From contig UQNA01000078.1 of the NCBI GenBank assembly GCA_900542195.1, forward strand, positions 1-8,372: DNA of 8,372 bases, given 5' to 3'. This DNA comes from an uncultured Sutterella sp. Its GTDB lineage: Bacteria > Pseudomonadota > Gammaproteobacteria > Burkholderiales > Burkholderiaceae_F. The position numbers and the translations under genes were made by a program. A model generated the notes under the pieces. The model worked only from the letters and a program-made list of their open reading frames with translations, was not told where the DNA came from and searched no databases. How positions within the stretch are numbered: the stretch's first letter is position 1; each line of letters begins with the position of its first letter. Below, piece after piece: positions 1 through 5,196 of the stretch.

Positions 1-281
1 CTTGGACGGGCACCGACTAACAAAGCGATTTGTGCGTCTTTGAATGCTTCTTTAAGGTCAGGAGTTGAAGTAATGCTGTTAAGCAATGGGAAAGCACAGT
101 CATCTAATTCCATCTTGACGCCCTTAGCGGCTTTCATAGAACTTTCTGTATTTCTTTCAAGCATGCATAGATCAACGGGCTGATCCATACCGAGCATATC
201 GCCGGCGCCGATTCTAAATAAAAGAGAGTAGCCAATTTGGCCGGCAGCACCGGTCACAACAACTTTGACAGGTTTTTTCAT
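1..281 (-). CDS. mdh: Malate dehydrogenase, N-terminal part (runs off the left edge)
   Basis: NAD-dependent malate dehydrogenase interconverts malate and oxaloacetate in the cytoplasm as a TCA-cycle step. Only the first 93 codons lie in the window. The translation begins MKKPVKVVVTGAAGQIGYSL and carries the Rossmann NAD motif G11-A-A-G14-Q-I-G17, then MLGMDQPVDL, the MELDDCAFPLL segment and, at the very edge, LLVGARPR, which leads into the mobile substrate loop. This pattern is that of the proteobacterial MDH form that resembles cytosolic MDH, as in Burkholderiales, and not the E. coli form. ATG is at 281-279, and an AAGGA ribosome site sits about 10 bases upstream (near 288-293). The gene points away from the rest of the window and seems to have its own AT-rich promoter region. 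Identification is firm; the C-terminal two thirds, including the catalytic His, cannot be checked here. Confidence 0.95.
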   Translation of the reverse strand, partial: MKKPVKVVVTGAAGQIGYSLLFRIGAGDMLGMDQPVDLCMLERNTESSMKAAKGVKMELDDCAFPLLNSITSTPDLKEAFKDAQIALLVGARP

Positions 282-611
282 TTGTGAAGCATCCTTTTTC
301 TTAAATTCATTGGATAATCTTCTAATAATAAAACGCAAGTTAGATCAAAAAAGAACGTTGAGATAAATTAATTAATAAGTTACGGTTTATTTATCTCTCC
401 AGTCCGGTGAACCGACGGTGGCTTATCGATTCAAACAAAACATCCTGAAGGTATTACTCACATTCATTGTCTAGCAGATCACAATTTCAAGCGAAAGCAG
501 AGAGCGAGACAGCATTCCTTTGTTGATTGCTGTGCCTTAAGAGAAGTCTGAGAGTCACTTGGTCACTAGTATCACATAGACTCAAATGACATTGTTTTTG
601 AGTTGTGAATG
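282..611. other. Intergenic region upstream of mdh, no gene seen
   Basis: No reading frame here looks like a protein. The part next to mdh (about 300-400) is very AT-rich and probably holds the mdh promoter: on the minus strand a T-rich stretch is followed by TATTAT near 325-330, but no convincing -35/-10 pair can be fixed by eye. An inverted repeat at 360-397 is listed separately. A weak 6-bp inverted repeat (ACAGCA at 509-514, TGCTGT at 528-533) and short GTGA repeats near 555-575 are also present, without an assignable role. Confidence 0.5.
360..397 (-). repeat. 9-bp-arm inverted repeat upstream of mdh (weak terminator or operator)
   Basis: GAGATAAAT at 360-368 is an exact reverse complement of ATTTATCTC at 389-397, with a 20-base spacer. 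On the minus strand the second arm is followed after a few bases by TTCTTTTTT, so it could end transcripts coming from the toxin-antitoxin pair. The stem is AT-rich and the loop long, so it would be a weak terminator. It lies 79-116 bases before the mdh start and could equally be a regulator site for mdh. The repeat is directly visible; its function is inferred. Confidence 0.45.
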
Positions 612-881
612 TTAATGATGTTGTTTCTCAAAGAGATCTGCATGACTTCCAGTACGCACTGCAATGATGCTCTCGGGGGGCTTTATGTATATAAGAAGCC
701 AGTCAGATTGGATGTGAAGTTCGCGATGATTGGTCCAATTGCCAATTAGTGCATGATCTTTAAACAGAGAGGCGTCTTCCTCTTGAAGAAGTTTTTGAAA
801 AATATAATCAAGCTTTTGAATATCTAAATTTCTTCGTCGGCAAGTTTTTAAATCTTTCTTGAAAGAATTGATGATTTCCAG
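612..881 (-). CDS. yafQ: YafQ-type mRNA interferase toxin, non-AUG start
   Basis: RelE-superfamily toxin of the YafQ group, which cuts mRNA on translating ribosomes. The frame gives 89 residues, against 92 in E. coli YafQ: an N-terminal FKKDLK segment, then DHALIG, LHIQSDWLLIY and RTGSHADLF. Hand alignment at a constant offset of 7 matches all six E. coli YafQ functional residues: H50, H63, D67, W68, H87 and F91 correspond to H43, H56, D60, W61, H80 and F84. It directly follows the antitoxin in the -1 frame. No ATG, GTG or TTG exists in frame after the upstream stop. The best candidates are CTG at 881-879, with AAAAAGG six bases upstream, or CTG at 887-885, which overlaps the antitoxin stop as CTGA where ATGA is usual. 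The N-terminal strand also looks about three residues short. It is either a weakly translated toxin or one silenced by a 5' lesion. Confidence 0.75.
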   Translation of the reverse strand: MEIINSFKKDLKTCRRRNLDIQKLDYIFQKLLQEEDASLFKDHALIGNWTNHRELHIQSDWLLIYIKPPESIIAVRTGSHADLFEKQHH

Positions 882-883
882 GC

Positions 884-1159
884 TCAGCCTTTTTCGTTTT
901 CTAGTTTTTGGTCTACTTCCTTAACTAAATCAGTAAACGAAGCGTATTGAGTCGTTCTTCCTTCCTCAGCGTCTTTCAATGCTCTAATTGTTTCTTTGTT
1001 AGGTTTTTCTATATCAAAAGGAATTTTTTGCTCTTTTACAAAAGTGACTAGGAACATTCTGACTACCTCGGAAATTGTAAACCCCATGCTCTTTGAGAGG
1101 TCGCTTGCCTCTTTTTTCAAATCTTCATCAAGACGCACTTTTAAAAAACTAGAAGACAT
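884..1159 (-). CDS. dinJ: RelB/DinJ family antitoxin
   Basis: Antitoxin of a type II toxin-antitoxin pair. It would bind and neutralise the YafQ-like toxin encoded directly downstream and repress its own promoter as a ribbon-helix-helix dimer. The 91-residue protein has a DNA-binding N-terminus (FLKVRLDEDLKKEA, then SMGFTISEVVRMF at about residues 24-36) and the PFDIEKPN segment at about 47-54. E. coli DinJ has the matching MGLTIS and PFDLREPN. The charged C-terminal half is the toxin-wrapping part in this family. ATG is at 1159-1157, with AAGGA seven bases upstream. The ribosome site lies in one arm of an inverted repeat (1163-1244). Its stop overlaps or nearly touches the toxin frame, which fits translational coupling. 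Family assignment is firm; the partner is supported by adjacency and by matching YafQ/DinJ types. Confidence 0.9.
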   Translation of the reverse strand: MSSSFLKVRLDEDLKKEASDLSKSMGFTISEVVRMFLVTFVKEQKIPFDIEKPNKETIRALKDAEEGRTTQYASFTDLVKEVDQKLENEKG

Positions 1160-1162
1160 TAT

Positions 1163-1244
1163 TTATCCTTCGATGGTCAGTTTGCGTCCACAATCATAAA
1201 GGAGAAAGGAAGGAAGAATATTAGTGAAACCATATGAAGGATAA
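1163..1244 (-). repeat. Interrupted inverted repeat covering the antitoxin ribosome site
   Basis: TTATCCTTC at 1163-1171 is an exact reverse complement of GAAGGATAA at 1236-1244. After a 1-by-2 base bulge the pairing continues with ATGG (1173-1176) and CCAT (1230-1233), leaving a loop of 53 bases. On the minus strand the arm next to the gene is the antitoxin ribosome site (GAAGGATAA just before ATG). The repeat could hide that site in the mRNA, or form two operator copies for the antitoxin or its complex. The pairing is seen; the roles are inferred. Confidence 0.4.
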
Positions 1245-1299
1245 TCCGAGGATGATTAACGAGAGAAGGGCACTTAAAAGAGGCTGGAGAACTAAAATA

Positions 1300-2202
1300 T
1301 TAATCAAACATCTGTTCAACTAGCATTAATAGGCAGAAACCGACCATAATGCCGAAGGTTGCTGACAGCTGCTGTCCGCTCTTATGTGTTTCCGGAATAA
1401 CTTCGTGAGAAACAACAAAAATCATGGCTCCCGCGGAAAGAGCTAAACCAAGCGGATAAACATAGCCGAGCTGAGAAGTAAGGCTCACTCCCAATAATGC
1501 TCCGATAGGTTCCATAAGTCCGGAGAGAACACCGACACTGACTGCCTTGAGGCGGGAAATGCCTGTGCGGCATAACGCAAGAACCACGGCAAGTCCTTCC
1601 GGCATATCTTGAAGGGCAATAGCCGCTGTAAAAGGAATGCCGATGTCTGTATCCTCCGCCGCAAAAGAAATACCTAAGGCCAGACCTTCTGGAACATTGT
1701 GAATAATGATGGCAAGTACGAAAAGCCAGATCCCGGCGTTGACATTCATTTCCGGGCCTTCTTTGCCGGTAGTGAGATGCTCGTGTGGTGTGATTGCATG
1801 AATGCCTAAAAGCATAAAGACTCCAAGGAACATGCCGAAGATGACCCAAAGCATGGCAATCGTATGATTTTGAAATAGCTTATCGCTTGCTTCAATACTT
1901 GGAAGGAGAAGAGAGAAGATAGCGGCAGCCAGCATCATGCCTGCGGAAGTTCCGAGCATGACATTTTCTGTTTTGAGATTTAGCTTATTCAGAAAAAATC
2001 CAGGCAAAGAGCCGACGGATGTAGCAAGGAATCCTACCATTCCTGCAGTAAACGCATAAAGAACAGGTTTAGAATGTAGAAAAACCATCTGGTACAGTCC
2101 TTGAAGACAGAAAAAAATCACAAGAACGGTTAAAAAGATGATGGTTGCCGCCCAAATTTTATGCTTTTGTGCATATCCTCGGACTGTGAGCTGCTGAGAC
2201 AT
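1300..2202 (-). CDS. ZIP family divalent metal transporter (GufA-like)
   Basis: Inner-membrane ZIP transporter, expected to carry zinc or another divalent metal (Fe, Mn) into the cytoplasm. The 300-residue protein has about eight hydrophobic segments (roughly residues 17-42, 46-70, 82-101, 115-136, 157-180, 191-211, 220-240, 250-267 and 281-298, the first being an extra N-terminal one). The metal-site motifs are HNVPEG at 168-173 and QDMPEG at 198-203, followed by EP at 231-232 and SHEVIPE at 265-271. A His/Glu-containing stretch (HAITPHEH, 135-142) lies in the loop before the first motif. Gln replacing His at the start of the second motif is common in the GufA branch. AGGAGG at 2211-2216, eight bases before ATG, is a perfect ribosome site. 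The gene stands alone; a possible promoter with a palindrome lies at 2301-2338. The exact metal cannot be read from the sequence. Confidence 0.92.
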   Translation of the reverse strand: MSQQLTVRGYAQKHKIWAATIIFLTVLVIFFCLQGLYQMVFLHSKPVLYAFTAGMVGFLATSVGSLPGFFLNKLNLKTENVMLGTSAGMMLAAAIFSLLLPSIEASDKLFQNHTIAMLWVIFGMFLGVFMLLGIHAITPHEHLTTGKEGPEMNVNAGIWLFVLAIIIHNVPEGLALGISFAAEDTDIGIPFTAAIALQDMPEGLAVVLALCRTGISRLKAVSVGVLSGLMEPIGALLGVSLTSQLGYVYPLGLALSAGAMIFVVSHEVIPETHKSGQQLSATFGIMVGFCLLMLVEQMFD

Positions 2203-2300
2203 TCCAAACTCCTCCTATCTTTGGGAATCATAATTTCTCAGGTTGATCGTGCGAGCAGAAAATCCGTATTCTGGGGATACACTTGCAAACAAAAAGAGAA

Positions 2301-2338
2301 ATTAATGGATTGATTTTTAATAGTTCAAGGTTACCTTG
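2301..2338 (-). promoter_or_regulatory. Possible promoter and palindromic operator of the ZIP gene
   Basis: A perfect 13-bp palindrome (CAAGGT-T-ACCTTG on the plus strand) lies at 2326-2338. On the minus strand its end overlaps TTGAAC (2323-2328), a fair -35, followed after 16 bases by ATTAAT (2301-2306), a fair -10. Transcription would start near 2294, about 90 bases before the ZIP start codon. A protein bound to the palindrome would touch the -35 box. The palindrome is certain; the promoter match is moderate, and the regulator is unknown. Confidence 0.35.
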
Positions 2339-2418
2339 GTCCGTATAGCTGAGCGTTAACTCATGAATAGGAAGAAACTATCTCGTAGACGACTTTTTAA
2401 TTACGGCTGCTAAAAGTC

Positions 2419-3369
2419 TCAGAATTTCTTCCTTTTCATCAAACATGTTCTCTCAATGAAGTGGTCTCGTTCGAGCTTTCTATTTTGTAAGGTGCTGATG
2501 ATGAGCTTAGACATGAGACTAATTGCAGGGGATTCCGTATGAGTTTTGTTCTTCAAAAGCAAGGTTCCAAGGTCAACGTCTCCTAAGAGAGTGGGAAGAA
2601 TCTTTACTTGGCCTGATCTTATTTCTTCAGAGCAGCGCGACTCAAAAACATATGCGAAGCCGAAGTTATTCTTAAGCAGTGAAAGAACGGCCTCCGAACT
2701 TCCAACCTGCATCTGGTTTTCAAAAGTAATGCCAAGTTGACTTAGATATCTAAGAAAAAATTTCGACGGTCCGCCCGAAAGATCAGCAGAAATAAACGGA
2801 AGACTAATTTTGTTGTGTACGAGCTTAAAAGCGTTCTCTTCGATTTTTACGCTGCCTCCGACGGCCAGTACGAGAGGTTCGCTGTCCAGAGGATAAGTAC
2901 TGAGCGGATGAGGATAGTCTCCGCAGTTAAACGAGATTGCTAAATCAAGTTCATTTTTTAATACTTTGTCCTTGAGTTCGTAGGCCGTGGAGGCACTCTC
3001 GGCCAGCAAAGTGACATTGGGTGCGATTTTTTTAAATTTTTGAAAAACGGCGGCTAACTTGTCATTGACCAGAGCATCGTTAAAGCCGACTTTCAAAGTA
3101 CCAACCAATTCTTTTTCTTTGAATTTGAATTTTTCCAAAGAGGAATAAGCATCCAAAATTACTTTTATGTCAGGAAGGATTTCTTGAACTACAGGGGTTG
3201 GTCGTAAGTACCTGCCGGTCTTTTCAAAAAGCTGAACTCCAAAAAATTCTTCGAGGTTTTTGATGTGAAAACTAACGGAAGATTGCGAGCAATTGTTTTC
3301 TTTTGAGGCGGCAAGGAAATTTCCGTTCCGTAGAACCGACTCGAAGATTTTTAAAGTCAAGAGGTTCAC
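2419..3369 (-). CDS. LysR family transcriptional regulator, divergent from the flavoprotein
   Basis: LysR-type regulator of 316 residues, the usual length plus a short basic tail (LMKRKKF). The winged helix-turn-helix is at about residues 4-62: FLAASKENNCSQSSVSFHIKN followed by LEEFFGVQLFEKTGR, matching the family pattern AA-SQ-AVS-I-LE-LG-LF-R. From about residue 92 (GTLKVGFNDAL) to 300 comes the two-lobed effector-binding domain. The start is GTG at 3369-3367: an in-frame TGA lies two codons upstream, and no good ribosome site is visible, so translation may be weak. The gene is divergent from the flavoprotein with 103 bases between, the classic layout of a LysR regulator and its target. A LysR-type box (3372-3386) sits at the very edge of this gene, so it probably also represses itself. 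The effector is unknown, perhaps the flavoprotein's substrate. Confidence 0.93.
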   Translation of the reverse strand: MNLLTLKIFESVLRNGNFLAASKENNCSQSSVSFHIKNLEEFFGVQLFEKTGRYLRPTPVVQEILPDIKVILDAYSSLEKFKFKEKELVGTLKVGFNDALVNDKLAAVFQKFKKIAPNVTLLAESASTAYELKDKVLKNELDLAISFNCGDYPHPLSTYPLDSEPLVLAVGGSVKIEENAFKLVHNKISLPFISADLSGGPSKFFLRYLSQLGITFENQMQVGSSEAVLSLLKNNFGFAYVFESRCSEEIRSGQVKILPTLLGDVDLGTLLLKNKTHTESPAISLMSKLIISTLQNRKLERDHFIERTCLMKRKKF

Positions 3370-3371
3370 TG

Positions 3372-3386
3372 TTCAAATTTTTTGAA
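3372..3386. promoter_or_regulatory. Probable LysR binding box (T-N11-A palindrome)
   Basis: TTCAAATTTTTTGAA is a perfect palindrome with 6-bp arms and a 3-base centre, and it contains the T-N11-A signature of LysR sites. Its centre (3379) is about 65 bases before the predicted flavoprotein transcription start, the standard recognition-site position. It also lies just upstream of the LysR start codon, which suits autorepression. Confidence 0.6.
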
Positions 3387-3408
3387 GTCTGATGTCAGAG
3401 AATTTACC

Positions 3409-3437
3409 TTTAGTTCTTTTTCCCGTCAACCTATGAT
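3409..3437 (+). promoter_or_regulatory. Predicted promoter of the flavoprotein gene
   Basis: TATGAT at 3432-3437 is a good -10 (five of six). With a 17-base spacer the -35 position holds TTTAGT (3409-3414), a poor match, as is usual for promoters needing an activator. The start would be near 3444, giving a leader of about 30 bases that ends in the ribosome site AAGGAG (3461-3466), six bases before ATG. Confidence 0.5.
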
Positions 3438-3472
3438 GAAAAGGCCTTAAGACCATCAACAAGGAGAACCAA

Positions 3473-4834
3473 ATGAAATCAAAAGTGATAGTTGGATTTG
3501 TAATGACAGCATTGTGCGTAAATTTGGCATTTGCTGTCGAAGATATCCATACGGGAACGGTGGTGGTAGGAAGCGGTATTTCGGGAATGAAGGCCGCAAT
3601 TGACCTTAAAACTGCTAAAAAAGATGTCGTTGTTGTAGAAAAAATGCCGTTTATGGGCGGAACGACAAACTTGGCGGCTCAATATTTTGTTGTTGTCGAA
3701 ACAGAACCCCAAACTAAAGCAGGTAAAACTCTTACCGTCGCTGATTATCTCAAACGAAAAGAAAAAACAGGTCTTTCCAAAGAAGCTCTTTTGCGTGAAG
3801 CTGAGCAGCTTTATGCAGCCGACGGTATCGTCAAGTGGCTGAACGATAACGGTGCAGACCTCACTCGTGTAGTGAGTGACTACCAGATTGGCATTGCGGG
3901 CGGCACTTCTCTCGGACCTCGTCTCATGCAAGTCATGAGCAAAAAGGCAAAAGAAGTCGGTGTTCCGGTCAAATTGAATACCAAAGCGGTCGCTTTGATT
4001 ATTGAAGACGGCAAAGTCAAAGGTATAGAAGTTGAACAAGGCAAAGAGAAATACAAGATTTTTGCGGATAATGTTGTGCTGGCTACCGGCGGTTTTGCCA
4101 ACAATCCGGCTTTGATGGAAAAGTACGCTCCTGAATGGAAAGGACTTCCTACGACAACTGCCAAAGGTTCGACAGGTGACGCGATTATCTTGGGACAGCC
4201 GCTTAAAGTTTTGGTTGAAGAGCCGGCAGAGGTCTACTTGAATCCTTCTATGCATTCTCAGGACGGAAACAATGTATCAATGAGCGCAGCACGTTTGGAA
4301 GGCGGCATCATCGTTAATCTCAAAGGAGAAAGGTTCTGCGATGACTACACGCCGAACTACACCACAATGTCTCGCTTAATGATGAAGCAGCCTGAAGGAA
4401 AGAGCTTCGTTATCATTGATGATAAGTCCATGAAAGCTTCAAAGAGACTGCAAGGTTTTATGCAGAAAGGTTACTTTGTCGAAGCTCCTACCGTTGCGGA
4501 ATTGGCCAAGAAAATTGGAGTTCCGGCAGAAAATCTTGAGAAAACTATCAAGCGTTACTCCGAGTTCGTCAAAAATGGAAAAGATGAAGATTTCGGCCGC
4601 AAATACAACATGAAGACCGACTTCACCACGCCTCCGTATTACGCAACTTCGACTACTCCTGGTGTACAGACAACTCCGGGAGGTGTTAAGACGAATTCTT
4701 TCATGCAGGCTAGAACAACTGACGGAAAGATTATTCCTAATGTCTATGTGGTCGGTGAGGCTTCTAAAGGAACGGCTACCGTCTATGGCATGTGGTCGGG
4801 CGCAAAAGCTGCGGAACACATTCTTTCTAAATAA
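3473..4834 (+). CDS. Secreted FAD-dependent fumarate-reductase-like flavoprotein, substrate unknown
   Basis: FAD protein of the flavocytochrome c/fumarate reductase flavoprotein family, probably a periplasmic reductase of an unsaturated compound used as electron acceptor. The 453 residues begin with a Sec-type signal (hydrophobic 5-20, likely cut after AFA at 19-21). The dinucleotide fold follows: VVVGSGISGMKAA (30-42), VVVVEKMPFMGGTTNLAA (52-69), then ATGGFANNPALMEKYAPEW (204-222) and the C-terminal FAD segment NVYVVGEASKG (423-433). There is no heme-binding or FMN-binding domain, so it needs a separate electron donor such as a cytochrome c, not seen in this window. By hand alignment to Shewanella Fcc3, the fumarate residues H365, E378, R402, H504 and R545 fall on N257, S271, N295/Y296, Q399/T400 and Y438/G439, so fumarate is unlikely to be the substrate. 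The gene is a single-gene unit, divergent from a LysR regulator and closed by a terminator. Confidence 0.88.
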   Translation: MKSKVIVGFVMTALCVNLAFAVEDIHTGTVVVGSGISGMKAAIDLKTAKKDVVVVEKMPFMGGTTNLAAQYFVVVETEPQTKAGKTLTVADYLKRKEKTGLSKEALLREAEQLYAADGIVKWLNDNGADLTRVVSDYQIGIAGGTSLGPRLMQVMSKKAKEVGVPVKLNTKAVALIIEDGKVKGIEVEQGKEKYKIFADNVVLATGGFANNPALMEKYAPEWKGLPTTTAKGSTGDAIILGQPLKVLVEEPAEVYLNPSMHSQDGNNVSMSAARLEGGIIVNLKGERFCDDYTPNYTTMSRLMMKQPEGKSFVIIDDKSMKASKRLQGFMQKGYFVEAPTVAELAKKIGVPAENLEKTIKRYSEFVKNGKDEDFGRKYNMKTDFTTPPYYATSTTPGVQTTPGGVKTNSFMQARTTDGKIIPNVYVVGEASKGTATVYGMWSGAKAAEHILSK

Positions 4835-4849
4835 ATTGTTTTAGTTATA

Positions 4850-4882
4850 AAAACCTGAGGTTTCTTTTCTGCCTCAGGTTTT
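4850..4882 (+). terminator. Intrinsic terminator after the flavoprotein gene
   Basis: AAAACCTGAGG at 4850-4860 pairs perfectly with CCTCAGGTTTT at 4872-4882 around an 11-base T-rich loop, 15 bases after the stop codon. The 3' arm ends in four T, and the matching four A at the 5' end could let it work weakly in the other direction too. Confidence 0.85.
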
Positions 4883-5098
4883 CAACGCTTGTAGTCTTGA
4901 TTTTGCGCTGAAACACTTGTTCTCGGTCTGGGAAAAGCTGTTTTCAGAAATCATTCTTGTTCAAAATATCAGTTTCATCTTTTGGTCTATCCTCTAGGCA
5001 AATTCAAATTTCTTCTTTTGTCGTATTCTTCCTCTCAAATCAAGCGCAGTTTCTATATTCTCTGGACCAATTTATGGGAGAGAGGATCCATAAAAAGG

Positions 5099-5127
5099 TT
5101 TTCTCTAAATTACCTGACGTCTATAAT
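5099..5127 (+). promoter_or_regulatory. Predicted sucA promoter
   Basis: TATAAT at 5122-5127 is a full consensus -10. The -35 position, 17 bases upstream, holds TTTTCT (5099-5104), a weak match. Transcription would begin near 5134, giving a leader of about 63 bases. This would let sucAB be expressed independently of the terminated flavoprotein unit. Confidence 0.5.
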
Positions 5128-5164
5128 TGATCGAATTTAGCAGGCCTTATTTCTCGTACCCAAT

Positions 5165-5180
5165 GCACTTTTCTAAGTGC
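5165..5180 (+). promoter_or_regulatory. Small hairpin just upstream of the sucA ribosome site
   Basis: GCACTT (5165-5170) and AAGTGC (5175-5180) pair perfectly around the 4-base loop TTCT. The stem ends four bases before the AAGGTGA ribosome site. It has no T-run after it, so it is not a terminator; it may stabilise the leader or affect ribosome loading. Confidence 0.4.
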
Positions 5181-5184
5181 CTAA

Positions 5185-5191
5185 AAGGTGA
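5185..5191 (+). promoter_or_regulatory. Ribosome binding site that decides the sucA start
   Basis: AAGGTGA matches the 16S anti-SD well and lies five bases before TTG at 5197. An alternative GTG at 5188 is embedded in this same motif and has no ribosome site of its own; an in-frame TAA at 5182-5184 rules out anything further upstream. TTG at 5197 is therefore the preferred start. Confidence 0.65.
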
Positions 5192-5196
5192 AAAAA

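Larger units (their letters stand above)
4883..5196 (+). other. Leader region of sucA, no gene seen
   Basis: About 310 bases between the flavoprotein terminator and sucA. No convincing protein is encoded. The region is T-rich on the plus strand up to about 5060. The recognisable elements are a promoter at 5099-5127, a hairpin at 5165-5180 and a ribosome site at 5185-5191, each listed separately. Nothing assignable is seen in 4883-5098. Confidence 0.6.

Noticed and set aside
509..533. ACAGCA/TGCTGT inverted repeat in the mdh upstream region
   Set aside because: Six-bp arms at this spacing are expected by chance, and no T-run or promoter is linked to it.
1382..1849. 155-aa ORF within the ZIP gene in another frame
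   Set aside because: It lies inside a well-supported membrane protein gene and reads as Arg/Ser/Cys-rich nonsense.
2391..2418. GACTTTT/AAAAGTC inverted repeat directly after the LysR stop
   Set aside because: The stem is only 7 bp and AT-rich, with a 14-base loop and no T-run following on the minus strand; not enough to call a terminator.
3479..4255. Long minus-strand ORF (258 aa) opposite the flavoprotein gene
   Set aside because: It is antisense to a clear gene, has low-complexity Cys/Phe/Ser/Arg-rich composition and no recognisable domain; a shadow frame.
5074..5130. Possible 18-codon ORF (MGERIHKKVF...) in the sucA leader
   Set aside because: There is no ribosome site before its ATG, and it overlaps the predicted -35/-10 region, so it would not be transcribed from that promoter.
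5126..5138. TTGAT half-site resembling an FNR box after the sucA -10
   Set aside because: The second half (ATCAA at the right spacing) is absent.
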